Shown: piece after piece, positions 21,806 through 33,501 of the stretch | Numbering within the stretch: position 1 is the stretch's first letter | Layout: each line of letters opens with the position of its first letter | NCBI GenBank assembly: GCA_025603075.1 | Contig: MU626387.1 | Span: 1 to 59,037, forward strand | DNA from: Neoconidiobolus thromboides FSU 785 | Taxonomy: Eukaryota > Entomophthoromycota > Entomophthoromycetes > Entomophthorales > Neoconidiobolaceae | Direction: 5' to 3' | DNA: 59,037 nt | Notes under the pieces: model-generated | Told to the model about the DNA's origin: nothing | Seen by the model: the letters and a program-made list of their open reading frames with translations, nothing else | Databases searched by the model: none | Program-made: the position numbers and the translations under genes

Positions 21806-23668
21806 ATGGAGCATTTACAGCAAGTCAGCAAAGAGCATAATCTACCTTTTACTAGTATCGAATTTGCAAAAAAGTTAGATGATTTGGATGAATTAACTCA
21901 TTTACGTGACCAATTTATTATACCTAAAAATCAAGATTTAGATGTTAAATTAAGTGAAGAAGGTAAAAAAGAATCAAATTCTATTAACTGAAAATATCAA
22001 TCAACTACATGGCCTAATATTAATCCAAATTTATTAGTCAATCCAAACAATGAGTGTATCTATCTTTGTTCCAACTCTTTAGGTTTACAACCTAAACATT
22101 TGAAAACTCTCGTTAATCAAGAATTGGAAGTTTGGGCTAAAAAGTAAGTTTTATTAAAAATAGTTATTATTATTATTAACATCAATTTTTTTAAAGAGGT
22201 GTTTTAGGTCATCATCAGCATGATTATTCTCGACCCTGGGTGACTATTGATGAAGAAATTACACCCTTGATGGCTAAGTTGGTGGGTAAGTAGTAATCAA
22301 ACTTTAATTTTAATATTAGAATAGTTTTATATAATTCAATATAAATGATAATACTAATATCAGTTAATAAATTTAATAATATTGATATTAATCAATAACA
22401 TTAACTAGGTGCTGATTCTTCTGAAGTAGCTTTGATGGCCACATTAACTAGTAATTTACATTTTTTATTAACTGCTTTTTATAAACCAGATAATAAACGA
22501 TATAAAATATTGATTGAACATAAAGCATTTCCATCAGATCATGTAAGTTCTTATTTAATCCAACTATCGATTAATCAATTAATCAATAATAATAATAATA
22601 TTTTCATTCTTGTATTAATCTTTTTATTCTCTTATTTAGTATGCTGTGGAATCTCAATTAAATATCAAAAATATCAAAAATGGATTAATTTTAGTTAAAC
22701 CTAGAGAAGGTGAAGAAACATTAAGAATGGAAGATATTTATGATGTTATTGAAAAAGAAGGAGAGAGTATTGCAATTGTACTACTTCCAGGAGTCCAATA
22801 TTACACTGGGCAGAAATTGGACATGAAAAAAATTACTCAAAAAGGACATGAAAAGGTAAGCTTATTGGAGAGAGAAGTGACTTTAATTGATATGAAATTG
22901 AGTGAATATAGAATATTATTAGAAAGGTTTAATGAGTAATTTTTTAATTTTTTAATTTCTTAATTCTTTAGGGTTGTTTAGTTGGCTTTGATCTTGCCCA
23001 TGCTGTCGGTAATATTAAGCTTGAATTAAGTCAATGGAATGTGGATTTCGCTTGTTGGTGTACATATAAATATTTAAGTAGTGGACCAGGTAATATTGGT
23101 GGTTTATATGTAAATCAAAAATATGCAAAAGATAATCAATTTAAGAGGTAATTTTTTAAGCTGAATATTAATATTTATTAGTATTTAGTTTTAATTTAAT
23201 ATTATTAGATTAACTGGTTGGTGGTCTCATGACTTAACTACTCGATTTAATATGACCAATGAAATGCAATTAATTCAAGGTGCTTTTAGTTTTAGACATA
23301 GTAATCCAAGTGTATTATCTTGTGTTTCTTTACTTTCAAGTTTAAAAATATTTAATTCTATTGAGTTCTCTTCCTACTTAAAAAAACAAAGTTTATTAGT
23401 AGAATATTTAAATCAATTAATGAACTTGAATGGATTAAATAACGTAATTAAAGTAATTACTCCAGAAAATGAAAGGGGTTGTCAATTGTCTTTAATATTT
23501 AAAGAAGAAATTGAGTTTAAAAATACATTTGATAAATTGTTAATGAATGGTGTAGTATGTGATCAGAGAGAACCAAATTGTATTCGAATTGCACCCTTCC
23601 CATTAGTTAATAGATTCACTGAGGTATTTACTTTTGTTGAGATATTAAAAAAGAATTTTAATCTTTAA
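21806..23668 (+). CDS. BNA5: Kynureninase
   Basis: Seven exons (21806-21962, 22038-22143, 22197-22285, 22409-22542, 22640-22855, 22972-23147, 23209-23668) give 445 aa, close to the usual length. It is a PLP-dependent fold-type I enzyme that cleaves kynurenine and 3-hydroxykynurenine to anthranilate or 3-hydroxyanthranilate on the route from tryptophan to NAD. Conserved signatures are [50 protein letters not shown] and the PLP-lysine motif [11 protein letters not shown]. Near the end come GWWSHD and [16 protein letters not shown]. Intron 1 (21963-22037, 75 nt) is essential: read through, it places a TGA in frame at 21989. Intron 5 is unusually long (116 nt). Confidence 0.95.
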
Positions 23669-23715
23669 AATAAAAAATTATAATATAAAACAAAAATTAT
23701 AATATTAAATTAAAT

Positions 23716-25986
23716 TTATTTTTTATTTATTAAACATAAATAAAAATTTAATAATGGATCCCTATGAGATAAATCTAACTCCATAGAATTAAAAGATTGT
23801 AATAATAATTTTAAACTTTGTTGTTTGAAATTTGGTTGAAATTGAAAATACCATTGTTTAAAAAATTCAAAATAATTGTTCAAATAAATCAATGGTACTT
23901 TGGAGTAAATTTCAATATAACATTGAAAATAATTGAATTTAAGTGGAGCATCTGAATGTTGAATTTTATCTTGAAGTTTATTAATAAGATTCAAAATAGT
24001 ACGTTGAGATATATTTTTTTGATTTAATAAACTATCAATTAATTGTAGATAAATCATTTTAAATTGATTATATGTTAAATTTTTAGGATATTGCTAAATA
24101 TAAAATTAATTAATTTTGTATTATAAAAAATAAAATTAATAAACACAATTATTTACCTCCATAATAACTTTTTGATACCAAAATACAAATGGAACTACAA
24201 TATCTTTTTGTTGAATTTTTAAGAAAGCTAATATTGATTCATGAGCTTGATAATAACAATTCATAGTTAACCAATTGTTAGAAGATAATAGATAAGGTTG
24301 AATTAATATTAAATAATTTTTAATTTGTAATAAACTCATTTCTTCCATCATATTTTCTAAAAAATAAATCAAATAATTTAATTTTCCTTGTTGAATTAAA
24401 TTATTAATTTGATTGTTTTGATTGTTTTTTAGTAATATTATCATTTTATCTACAATATTATTTTCTTTTCTTTTATTTGATTTATTAATTAATTTCAACC
24501 AATTAAATAATTGTTGTTGATTTAATAAATAATTTTCATATCTTAATTTAGGAGATTGAATATGTAATATAAAATTTAAATTTTGATAAATTAAATATAA
24601 ATATTCAAATTCCTTAATTGTTGGTACATGTTGAATGAGATTATTTTGATTTGGATAAAATTGAAGATTAAGGAAGACTAATAAAAATAGAATATTTTTT
24701 AAATGTTTGATACTAGCTAAATAGCTTGGATCTTTCATTATTAATAAATTATCATGTGCTAATAAATAGAAATAATTAGTAAAATTAATTTATAATATTT
24801 TATATTTTATTTTACCTTCAAAATAAATATTCCACTGTTGATAAAGTTCAATACTAAAATTACAATATCTAAAAAATAAAGAATAAATAAAAAATAAAAA
24901 AAAATAAAATAAAAAAATAAAATAATATAATATAATATAATATAATATAATATATATAATATAATATAATATATAATTAATAAAATAGTAATAGAATATT
25001 TTACCTATCTAAAAAAAATAATTTAAATTTTTGATTTTGATTAAATTGATCTAATTTTAGTATCAATTGACTAATGATTTTAGCTATCTTTGGGATATAA
25101 TTTAATACTAAATCCGTTTTAATCTCTTTAAAATGGGAAAAGGCATCCTAAAACAATACAAATATAATTAAATTAGGACAATCTTATTAATAATAATTTT
25201 CATAAGCTTACCTCTCCAGTGCTATTAGGTGTCATTTTTAAAAAATAATTAATTAAATTATCCACAATAAATAATAATAACTTTTCATCTCTTTCATAAT
25301 TTATCTCATTAAATAATAAAAACATATTCAATTCTTTTTCATCCAAAATAAAATTAAAACAAAATATCCATTGTTTAAAATATTGATTGAAATTCATCCA
25401 TAATTGTATCTTTGATTCAAATATAGTTTGTAGTTCTAATTTTAATTTAAAATTAATAGATTGATGTATTTTTTTATATGTAAATAATATAGCTGAATAA
25501 ACAATAATTTCCCATTTATTATTATTATTATCTTTGACACTTGTATTTATAACAATATCATTATTATCATTATTATCATCTTCATTATTTAAAAACATTG
25601 CCCAATAATAAGGATTGTTAACTCTTTTTTTATCTACTATTAACTTCATTTCTACTTTCTCCTTTTTATTTTCTTGTTTAATAATCGAATCCAAATTACT
25701 AACAAATATCGATAAACTTAAATAATGAATTAATTCAAATAATAACTTTGATTGTTCATTATCTGTTGTTTCAGATTTATTATATAATTTTAATATTTCT
25801 TGTTTTTGTATTAATTGATTGATTATTTTACTTAAATTAATAGAATCTGTTCTTTTAAGACTGATAATAAGATTATTGATAACATCTGAGAGAGTTATTG
25901 TATCTTCTTTTGATGGTATTTTTTTATTATTACTGACGTCTATTTGATATTGTGAATATTCATAATTGGCACTAATGAAATTATAA

Positions 25987-26022
<36 letters not shown>

Positions 26023-27797
26023 AAGTATATTGAGTTTACCATTTTATTAAATAACTTGAATTTAATAATTTTAATAATAAATTTTGAATTAATATTGAAC
26101 TATTGTTGTCATTTAAATAATCTAAAATAAAAAATAATTGTTATTATTATTATTATTATATTATTAAATGTTATATAAAATTACCATTTATTCTTTTTAA
26201 TACTGTATAAATAATAATTAATTCTTGATTAATATCTTTAATATCTTTTAACTTCTTGTTTTCACTTAAAAATAATTCATTTAAATAAAATTCCATTTGA
26301 AATAATATATTTGTTATTTGTGGTTTATAACTATCCAATTTAGTATCTATAATAATAATAATTAGTATTCCATATAACATCCTATAATTATATTTATAAG
26401 ATTGAATGCCTTCACTTACTTATTCTCCTCATATAATAACAATATAATAATATAATAATTCCACATGATTTCATATCTTTTAATTCCATAAAATGATTAA
26501 AACTCATAATAAAACTATCCATTAATTCAATTGAATACCAATTGGTTGGAATATAATTAATATATTCTTTTATATAAATTAAATTCATGGAAATCTATAA
26601 AAATAAAAAGAATTATTATCTTTTATTTCATTATTTTTATTTATCTTAATAATTTTTTGTATTATAGTTATAATTATTATTGCTATTATTATTATAAAAA
26701 CTAGGTTACTTACTAAATCAAATAAATTCAATTGTGATAATTCCATAATTAATAAAATAGAAGTGGACAAATGTTTACCGATGATTTTATAATCATAAGG
26801 ATCATCTCTAAATTCAACATAAAATATAAAAACAAAATAAACATAATTAATCAATAAATTTCATTCTTCTATTTTTCACTTACTTTAAACAATAATTCAA
26901 ATATTCTTTTCTTTTCAATTCACACTTTAAGTTTAATTGATTTGTTAAGAGATGAATACTGAAAAGTAAACCTTAATATTAGCATTAATAAAAAAAAACA
27001 AGTTAAATTACCTATCTTCATTAATATATTTTAAATTTTTAAAATACAAACTTTGATTATAAATAATTTGTTTCTGCTGAGAAGTAAACCATTCTTTATA
27101 AGGTGATGTCTATATATTAATTAAATATTAATTAAGTATTAATTAAATATTTTTAGAAATTAAAAATATTAATTCTTCTTTCAACTTAATCTTACTTTTA
27201 AATCAATTATCGATTGCTCAATTTGGGTAATAAAATAATATCTCAAGAAAACTAAATCCTTATAAATCTCTTTCTCTTTCTCATTTAATCCTTCCTGTGT
27301 ACTAAAAATAAAATCAATAAAATCAACATTATCATATCGTTTTTGATCAATTTCCATTATTTAAAAAATAAACTCACTTTAACCAAATCATAGCAGGTAG
27401 GATGGTATCCGAATTTAATAAATTATCTAAAAATCGTTCACTCTTTTTAGTTAATAAAATCTTACTATCCGTATCAGCAAAGGGATTAGATAACCAAGAG
27501 AGTTGAGTAATGTTACTAACTGTTTTAAGTGAGTGGTAATAAAATAAAAAAACAAAGTCATTAGTTATTAGTTTTAATTATTAATTTATTTCTATTCTAT
27601 TATTTAATTTATAGAATTCCTGAGATAATTCACTTACTTATTGGAAAATAAAATTTGCTCGGTTGGTAACTTAAAGCAGAATTAAAACATCGTTGAAATA
27701 GGATGGGCTTGTTACCCAAATCAAGTTTATAAGATTTATCATATAACATATCTATCATAGTATTGACCATGATATTAATGGCTAAGCTAGAAGACAT
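23716..27797 (-). CDS. Large multi-exon helical protein, probable Pex8-like peroxin
   Basis: A start ATG lies at 27795-27797 (MSSSLAINIMVNTMID). About 14 exons with consistent splice sites run to TAA at 23716. The product is large, Leu/Ile/Asn-rich and helical, without membrane segments once introns are removed. Its C-terminal third contains SNNWLTMNCYYQAHESILAF, then a segment FVFWYQKVIMEQYPKNLTYNQF, and near the end SFNSMELDLSHRDPLLNFYL. Order and spacing recall the AHxxxLA...FP..ls..QFrfA...GEMD pattern of fungal Pex8, an intraperoxisomal protein that links docking and RING subcomplexes. There is no C-terminal SKL-type signal (it ends NKK). Other helical-repeat families such as exportins remain possible. 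Introns carry (ATT)n and (ATAAT)n microsatellites. Confidence 0.55.
24921..24977. repeat. (ATAAT)n pentanucleotide microsatellite
   Basis: Runs of ATAAT/TATAAT with small ATAT interruptions, within an intron of the Pex8-like gene. It is likely to be length-variable between isolates. Confidence 0.85.
25988..26021. repeat. (ATT)n trinucleotide microsatellite
   Basis: About eleven ATT units lie inside an intron of the Pex8-like gene (GTAAACTC...TTTCATTAG). If translated they would give a poly-isoleucine run, which makes an unspliced frame look like a membrane anchor. Confidence 0.9.
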
Positions 27798-28165
27798 TTT
27801 CAATTATCGTATTGTTTATTTAAGTTGTTGTGTGGTTTAAATTTAAATTTAAATTTATTTAGATATAAAAAAGATGACTAAAATTCTATTTTCAACTTTA
27901 AGTAATGTAAATTAATAAATAATCAAATTTCATGCTTAAAGAATTAACAATTCAATGTGATTTTTAAACATTTGATTTGATTTCAACTTAAAAAAATAAA
28001 CATTACTATTTCCCTCTTGCATCCACTACAATTTCTTATATCAACCGTTAAGTTTTTTTTATATTAATTTTGGACTTTTAATAGTAAACCCCATGAGACT
28101 TTGATTCCTTCAATATAGTATTTAAAAAAGTTTTTCATGTAAAAAAAACATTCAATCAAATTTAT
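27798..28165. other. Intergenic, no feature seen
   Basis: Spacer between the Pex8-like gene and the 3' end of the next minus-strand gene. It is AT-rich with no recognisable element. Confidence 0.5.
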
Positions 28166-28902
28166 TTAAATAATAATAGTGTTCCTCGCATGTCTATTTG
28201 AGCCATTAGTGGAATACCTAGGTAATGGATAACTTCCTTCTTCATCTTCATAATATTCTGGTGGGAACTGAAACTCAAACTCAGAAGCAGAGTAACTTGG
28301 AATCCTATCCAGATTATCTTGAATAATCCTTTGATTTCTATTAAGATTCAATTCAATCCAAGCCTGTTGATTCAATCGAATTCTACCTACTTGATAGATA
28401 CTCACTGGTCGATAAGCTAAATTGGTTTCCAGTTTATTAATTAATAAATCAACTATATTTTTAATGGTTGCTGTTTTCGGTAAGAACCATTTGTTTCTTA
28501 ATTTAAATTGAAATGCTCTTTCAATTACTGGATGACTAGCTTCTTTCCCACGATCCAATTCCAAGGTAGGTCTTATTATCAATTCAGTATTACAAAAAAA
28601 TAGATTATATTCCCTTCGATATTCAATACATAAATTATACTCCCCAGATAATTGGGTGGGATCAAATAATTCGATTTTAAGGTCTTGAAGTTGTTTCAGT
28701 TTCTTAATCAAACTATACTGTTTTCCTATAAACACAAAAGTAGAGTGACCACATGTGCTTAGACTGATTTTGGATAAAATTAGTGGACAGATGAGATCAT
28801 AGCCTCGATCATTGATCCCTACAAAATAAATTATTTACTATTTTGTTTAAAAAAAAGTAATTTAATACATGAATACTTACTCTCAATATAACCGTACTTC
28901 AT
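28166..28902 (-). CDS. Unknown conserved-looking protein, two exons
   Basis: Exon 1 starts with ATG at 28900-28902 (MKYGYIE). A GTAAGT...TTGTAG intron joins it to RINDRGYDLICPLILSKIS, giving about 226 aa. There is no signal peptide or membrane segment. The N-terminal half contains three cysteines (LICP, TCGHS, LCIEY, plus FFCN) but no zinc-binding spacing I trust. A middle block, FQFKLRNKWFLPKTATIKNI, and a basic helical part are followed by an acidic, proline/tyrosine-rich tail (EFQFPPEYYEDEEGSYPLP) that resembles a PPxY-bearing disordered end. No family is recognised. Normal codon use and a clean splice junction argue that it is a real gene. Confidence 0.65.
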
Positions 28903-29826
28903 TTTATATTCTTATCTTTCTTTTGTTTTTCTTGATAAATTATTGTTCAATAACTATTAATTGTCCGCGCAGTAAGAGATAAATTGGACTTTTCTCCAAC
29001 TCTTGGTTCCTTTTTCTAGTTGTAGCATTTCAAGAATTAAGGGTTGTTGGTTTAAGCTTAAACCAATGATAAGAATTTCTTATTTTAATTATGCACATAA
29101 AAATCCTAGTAATATAGCTATTTATAGTACCAATGTAATGATAATTATTTTGGCTTATTATAGTACTTTTTTGTGTAATAAAACTGTTGCAGTGAGTATG
29201 ATAACCATTAGTCTTGATTATAAAGAAGGCTTTATCTGTTAATAGAAACAAATGACAGAAAGCCTCTAAGTTTAGTTATTGATTTTAGAATAGTTGGAAT
29301 ATTTTAAGATTTATTATTTTCCCTAAGTTTTTGAAGAGATTGTAGACATAAGTATTAAAAAATGTTGTCTTTCTATTTTTAAATGAGATTGTAAAAATGG
29401 CCTTTATATTTTAGTTATAAGACTCTGGTTTAAACTGGGTGATGCAAATATCATTCTATCTCATCACTTCATTTTCTTAAGGGACTCAATTACAAAAGCA
29501 TATTATACTCAATTATAGAATAAAGCTATAATTAGAAAGTTTATACATGACAAGTGTATTTATACTAGTCGAATTGTCCATAATAATATTTATGTTACTA
29601 TCATAATTGCAAGAGAAATAGATGATTGATAAAATAGTGATCCTTATAATGATAACTCATCATACTATTATAACCAAGAGTAAAAACGCATTTACAGTAA
29701 GAGATTAATTCAAAAATAATAATATAATGATTTGGAAACTGTAATAAATATTTTTATACAATTTAATATAGTATTTAATTAAATGTCCTAAGTTTTACAC
29801 TATTTAAAAAGGAATGAAATAACCCA
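28903..29826. other. Gene-free stretch with a 20-bp perfect palindrome
   Basis: Non-coding. Overlapping frames on both strands at 29003-29251 mirror each other because of a perfect palindrome, TTGGTTTAAGCTTAAACCAA, at 29047-29066. Nothing else is recognised. Confidence 0.5.
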
Positions 29827-30192
29827 ATGAAAACAAAACATTTTTATATAGATTTCGTGAATTTCAACCTAAATGTAGTTGAAAGCGATCATTTTTATTT
29901 TTTAACCAAGCTCTTTAAACTATCTTTACCTATATTAAATAAAGTTATAATCGTGTTTACATTTAAGACTTTTGATTTTTATCTATTTATTAACTTTAAA
30001 CTTAATTCGATTATGTTAATGATAGTAAAAATACTAAAAAGCAAAGAATTTCTTAAACTGTGTTTATTTTATTATTCAGAATATTCAGATAAAGTTCAAT
30101 TTCTTTTTGACAATAATGTCCCAATTATTTCAGTCAGCCATACAGAAAATAAATTTTATAATCATATAAAGGTTTTAATAATATTGTCATAG
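29827..30192 (+). CDS. Possible small protein, doubtful
   Basis: An ATG-initiated frame of 121 codons, rich in Phe, Leu, Ile, Lys and Asn, with a loose leucine-rich pattern (FLTKLFKLSLPILNKVIIVF, then LKSKEFLKLCLFYY). No homology is recognised. No intron is needed. Composition is close to that of random AT-rich sequence, so it could be spurious or a remnant of a leucine-rich-repeat/F-box type gene. Confidence 0.3.
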   Translation: MKTKHFYIDFVNFNLNVVESDHFYFLTKLFKLSLPILNKVIIVFTFKTFDFYLFINFKLNSIMLMIVKILKSKEFLKLCLFYYSEYSDKVQFLFDNNVPIISVSHTENKFYNHIKVLIILS

Positions 30193-30401
30193 TAATAATA
30201 ATTGAATTGTGGATTTATTATTATTACTATCTTCATACATTTCAAAATTAACTTAAACAGTTTATTCTTATTACCTGAATTTCATCCCTTGAATTTTGTT
30301 GGCGAATAAAAGCTTGTAGTTAGTCTAAGCATTTTAAAGATTTTTAACATCAATATGAACTCTTATTTTTTCTATTTTAAATTTTAAATTTTAAAAAATA
30401 T

Positions 30402-31500
30402 ATGGATTACGATTATAATAATGAAGATTGTTATCAATATGATGACTCTAATAACCAAATTAATAATAATAAATAAATTAATTAAACTGATCTTTTAAAA
30501 ATCATGGCCTCAACAGTGAGATAGAAGAAATGCTATAAAGTTATAAACTATAATAATTTTAATAAAACAAGAAGAGAAAATTGTTACTGTTGAGGAAGAT
30601 AGAGACCCGGAAGATGAAGTTGAAAACGAAGTTATTATCATTAATCATTCGCTTAACAGCTTAGAGGTTGGCAAAATGGTAGAATCTAGTGATACTGAAG
30701 ATAAAGAAGAAGAACGTGTAGTGTTATACTTGAGACTAAAGAGATTAAAACAAGCGCTATTAAGATCGGTGAAGATTATTTAATGAATCAGATCAAATCA
30801 AGTCGATGAATAAAATAGATCACTAATAATGCTTTTTAGAAGATTATTGGGTATATCAATTAACTTCCGATACATAAAGAGTATTTCAATTGTAAAGGAA
30901 ATCATTTTATAACTGGATATTTGGCTAAAGTAAATAATAGTTGAACTTTACTAAGATTAGTAATTGTATTTATTTAGGATTGTTATAGCCTTTGTGGAAA
31001 AGATGATCTTAGTGATAAAGTTTATGTTTATTGCTTATTTATTTTAACTGTAAAAAGACAGATCATATAATAGAGATGAAGTTATTTGTAGAATTAAATT
31101 AAAATTACTGACCCATTTTGTTTAAGGATTATCAAAACAAATCCATTAGAGCAGAATATGTAAAATGTGGAAGTACAATTCGTAGTTCATTGGCAAATAT
31201 TTCGATTCATAAAGTTAAATTTCAACAATGTTATTTTTAAAGATTGTACCAAGTTTGGAAGAATATACAAGATTAAAAAGGATATTAATATAATAATTTT
31301 GTAGGCTTTTATTGACTATTGAATCAAATTGTATATTAATGCACTTACCAAATTTTGTTTGTGTGCGAGTTCAGATTGCATTCGCGATCTAAGTCATATG
31401 TTACGTACACTTTAAATGTATTAAAAAAAGATAGGAATATGAAGGCAAAAAAGTGAGCAAGGAATCAGCATTTAAATATATTTGAGATATCCTATTTCAA
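30402..31500 (+). pseudogene. Decayed CCHC zinc-knuckle gene, copy B
   Basis: This is a paralogue of the decayed gene at 14219-15402 on the other strand. It starts MDYDYNNEDCYQYDDSNNQ and stops after 24 codons. The acidic block SLEVGKMVESSDTEDKEEE follows, then LETKEIKTSAIKIGEDYL, a knuckle-like EYFNCKGNHFITGYLAK, CYSLCGKDD, KCGSTIRSSLANISIHKVKF and LMHLPNFVCVRVQIAFAI with a stop. Each block aligns with copy A. Similarity also extends upstream of the start (TTTCATCCCTTGAATTTTGTT near 30283) and downstream to a MITE at 31509. Copy B has an uninterrupted site where copy A carries a MITE. Frameshifts and stops rule out function. The AIR1/AIR2-like identity is inferred. Confidence 0.65.
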
Positions 31501-31508
31501 CAATATAT

Positions 31509-31607
31509 AGCGATGTACTTTTTTGCTTAAAAATTTTACTACCAATTTTTCCGCTCAAATAGCGCTTAAAAAATAGAAAAAGTAATAAAATCAAAAAAAA
31601 CATCCCC
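31509..31607 (+). mobile_element. MITE copy 6, at the 3' end of pseudogene copy B
   Basis: Left end AGCGATGTACTTTTTTGC, right end AAAACATCCCC, centre CCGCTCAAATAGCGCTTAAAA. Flanks are ATAT and ATTT. Pseudogene copy A at the equivalent place (about 14170) reads straight through (CAACAATATATTTACATC), so this insertion is absent there. Confidence 0.92.
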
Positions 31608-31859
31608 ATTTATTTATCATTTTAAAAACAAATTTATATAAAAATAGTTATAAATTTAATAATATGGAATTTTTATATTTAGTAGATGGAGTTAAGAGCA
31701 GGCTTTGTTTAACTGGCTGTAAATTGAAAAGATCTAGTTTATATAATTAAAACAAATTTAAATTATAAAAAATAGTATTTAATAAAGTATAAATTATATA
31801 AGATTTATATAGAATACTACAAAAAGAAATTTAACAATAAAATTATAAAAAGTAATATT

Positions 31860-31954
31860 GGGGATGTATTTTTGTGTTTAGGAACTTTACTAACTAACTT
31901 CCCGCTTAAATAGCACTTAAAAATGGAAATAATGAAGTTAAAAAAAACACTTCC
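31860..31954 (+). mobile_element. MITE copy 7
   Basis: Intact left end (GGGGATGTATTTTTGTG) and a diverged, slightly shortened right half (AAAAACACTTCC), about 95 bp. Flanks are TATT and ATAT, so no perfect duplication remains. Confidence 0.88.
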
Positions 31955-32629
31955 ATATATTTATAAAGTTTTATCAAAAAACATTTATTACTAACTGTTT
32001 TATAACTAGTGTTATAAATTTGCTATTAAATAAATAAGTTTGATTTTATAGCTATATTATTAATATATTACTGAGTTAACAAATACTTATATAAAAACGA
32101 GTAGCTAGCTTTAAAATTATAACTAACTATTTTTATATAATATAAGTAATATAAGGATGATTTTATTCATTAATATTTATTTTTCAATTGTTTATCAATT
32201 TAGCTATTGCCTGGTTGAGTGCACTATAAGTTGAAAGGTCTTAGTCTATGTGGCTAAGATAGGCTTGGATTATGAAAAATAGCACGTAGTAGGCTACGGA
32301 TTATGTAAGGCAAATAGAATAGGCAATATTAATGTAAAATCTACATAAAATACCATTAAGAAAACTTAGTGGCTTCATTAAATGTTCGAGATATCAGAGA
32401 ATAATTCAGTTGGAAAGCCTCGAATTACTATACTCTGTAAACTCTTTTATACTCTGAAAAGTAGAAATATCAAAATGAGAAGATGATATTCTTTGGGATG
32501 GAGCTAGAAATTCTCATAGCAAATCAAACTAAGAATGTTGGATTGATTTTCTCTGAACTCGAGAACACAATAGCTTAGGCGGTTATTATGCTATAATTAA
32601 TCATGGGATTGACAAAGCGATATTTCACA

Positions 32630-32727
32630 GGGGTATGTTTTTTTGTCTAAGGATTTTATTGATAACCTCTCCATCCAAATAGTGCTTAAAGAATGTAAAA
32701 AATAATAAACCCAAAAAAAACACACAT
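32630..32727 (+). mobile_element. MITE copy 8, degenerate
   Basis: Left end GGGGTATGTTTTTTTGTC. The centre ATCCAAATAGTGCTTAAAG is recognisable, but the right end has decayed to CACACATACA. It is the oldest-looking copy in the window. Confidence 0.75.
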
Positions 32728-32742
32728 ACAATGCTAACATTT

Positions 32743-32841
32743 GGGGATGTATTTTTGTATTTAAGAATCTTACTAACAAATTTTCCGCTTAAATAGCACT
32801 TAAAAAATGGAAAAAATAATGAAGTCAAAAAAGACACTCCC
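32743..32841 (+). mobile_element. MITE copy 9
   Basis: GGGGATGTATTTTTGTA ... AAAAGACACTCCC with the centre CCGCTTAAATAGCACT. A perfect ATTT duplication flanks it (32739-32742 and 32842-32845). It lies 15 bp from the end of copy 8. Confidence 0.93.
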
Positions 32842-33009
32842 ATTTAATAACTTATTTGTTTGCTTAATAAATACCAAAAAAATTTAATTTTTAGTTAATT
32901 TTTTAAACTTTTATAATCTCAATTAGGATTTGCTATATTTTTTTGGTTTATCAAATACTAGGTAGCAATACAATTCATTATCATGCTTAATAAATATAAA
33001 TACTACTTG

Positions 33010-33201
33010 GGGGTGTATTTTTGTATTTAAGAATTTCACTAACAATTGGGAGTGTTTTTTTTAACTTCATTATTTCCATTTTTTAAGTGCTATTTAAGCG
33101 GGAAATTAGTAAAGTTCTTAAACACAAAAATACATCTCCAATTTTTCCACTCAAATAGTACTTAAAAGATGGAAAAGTAATGAAGTCAAAAAAACATCCC
33201 C
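33010..33201 (+). mobile_element. MITE copy 10 (outer element, split by copy 11)
   Basis: The left half (GGGGTGTATTTTTGTATTTAAG to CACTAACAATT) and the right half (TTTTTCCACTCAAATAGTAC to ACATCCCC) are exactly the two parts of one element. They are separated by the inverted copy at 33048-33139. The right flank is ATAT. Confidence 0.93.
33048..33139 (-). mobile_element. MITE copy 11, nested inside copy 10
   Basis: The element is in the reverse orientation (GGGAGTGTTTTTTTTAAC ... AAATACATCTCC). The host MITE's own AATT is duplicated at its edges (33044-33047 and 33140-33143), as shown by the family consensus CTAACAATTTTTCC. This is direct evidence of a 4-bp target duplication. Confidence 0.95.
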
Positions 33202-33501
33202 ATATGATTATAGCAAGGGTAAAAACAATAATTTTTGCAATCTATTAGTTTACACTTATTCCAACTTTTAAGGTTTTTTTAGCAATAGTTTTTACAATTA
33301 AATTGATTATATAACCAATTTTTTCAAAGATTGATCCTTATATTTAACTAGATACAACATCAAATTTTCTCTCAAATGAACAATTAGTTAGATAGCAAAA
33401 GAGTTGCAACAACTATATTCTAACTTGCAATTCAATTTTTAGACAAATTCCAAATTGCTTACAATTTTAAACTTAGCTTTTAGTCAAAGCAAATCAAATT
33501 T

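Larger units (their letters stand above)
31608..33501. other. Gene-free region with a MITE cluster
   Basis: Five MITE copies (31860, 32630, 32743, 33010 and one nested in the last) lie in 1.35 kb. The space between them (31955-32629) includes a slightly less AT-rich part (32200-32600) in which I can see no gene, tRNA or other repeat. Confidence 0.55.

Noticed and set aside
21989-21991. In-frame TGA in kynureninase, suggesting a nonsense mutation or recoding
   Set aside because: It lies in an intron (21963-22037, GTAAAA...TTATTAG). Splicing gives [19 protein letters not shown] in frame and a normal-length enzyme.
25987-26042. Poly-isoleucine membrane segment at the start of a 280-codon frame
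   Set aside because: It is a translated (ATT)n microsatellite inside an intron. The real exon joins from further upstream.
29003-29251. Opposed frames both containing WFKLKP, first thought to be a transposase fragment
   Set aside because: The shared peptide comes from the 20-bp perfect palindrome. Neither frame has transposase motifs.
32597-32843. Two overlapping minus-strand frames of 60-72 codons with similar ends
   Set aside because: Both run across MITE copies 8 and 9. Their similarity is that of the repeats.
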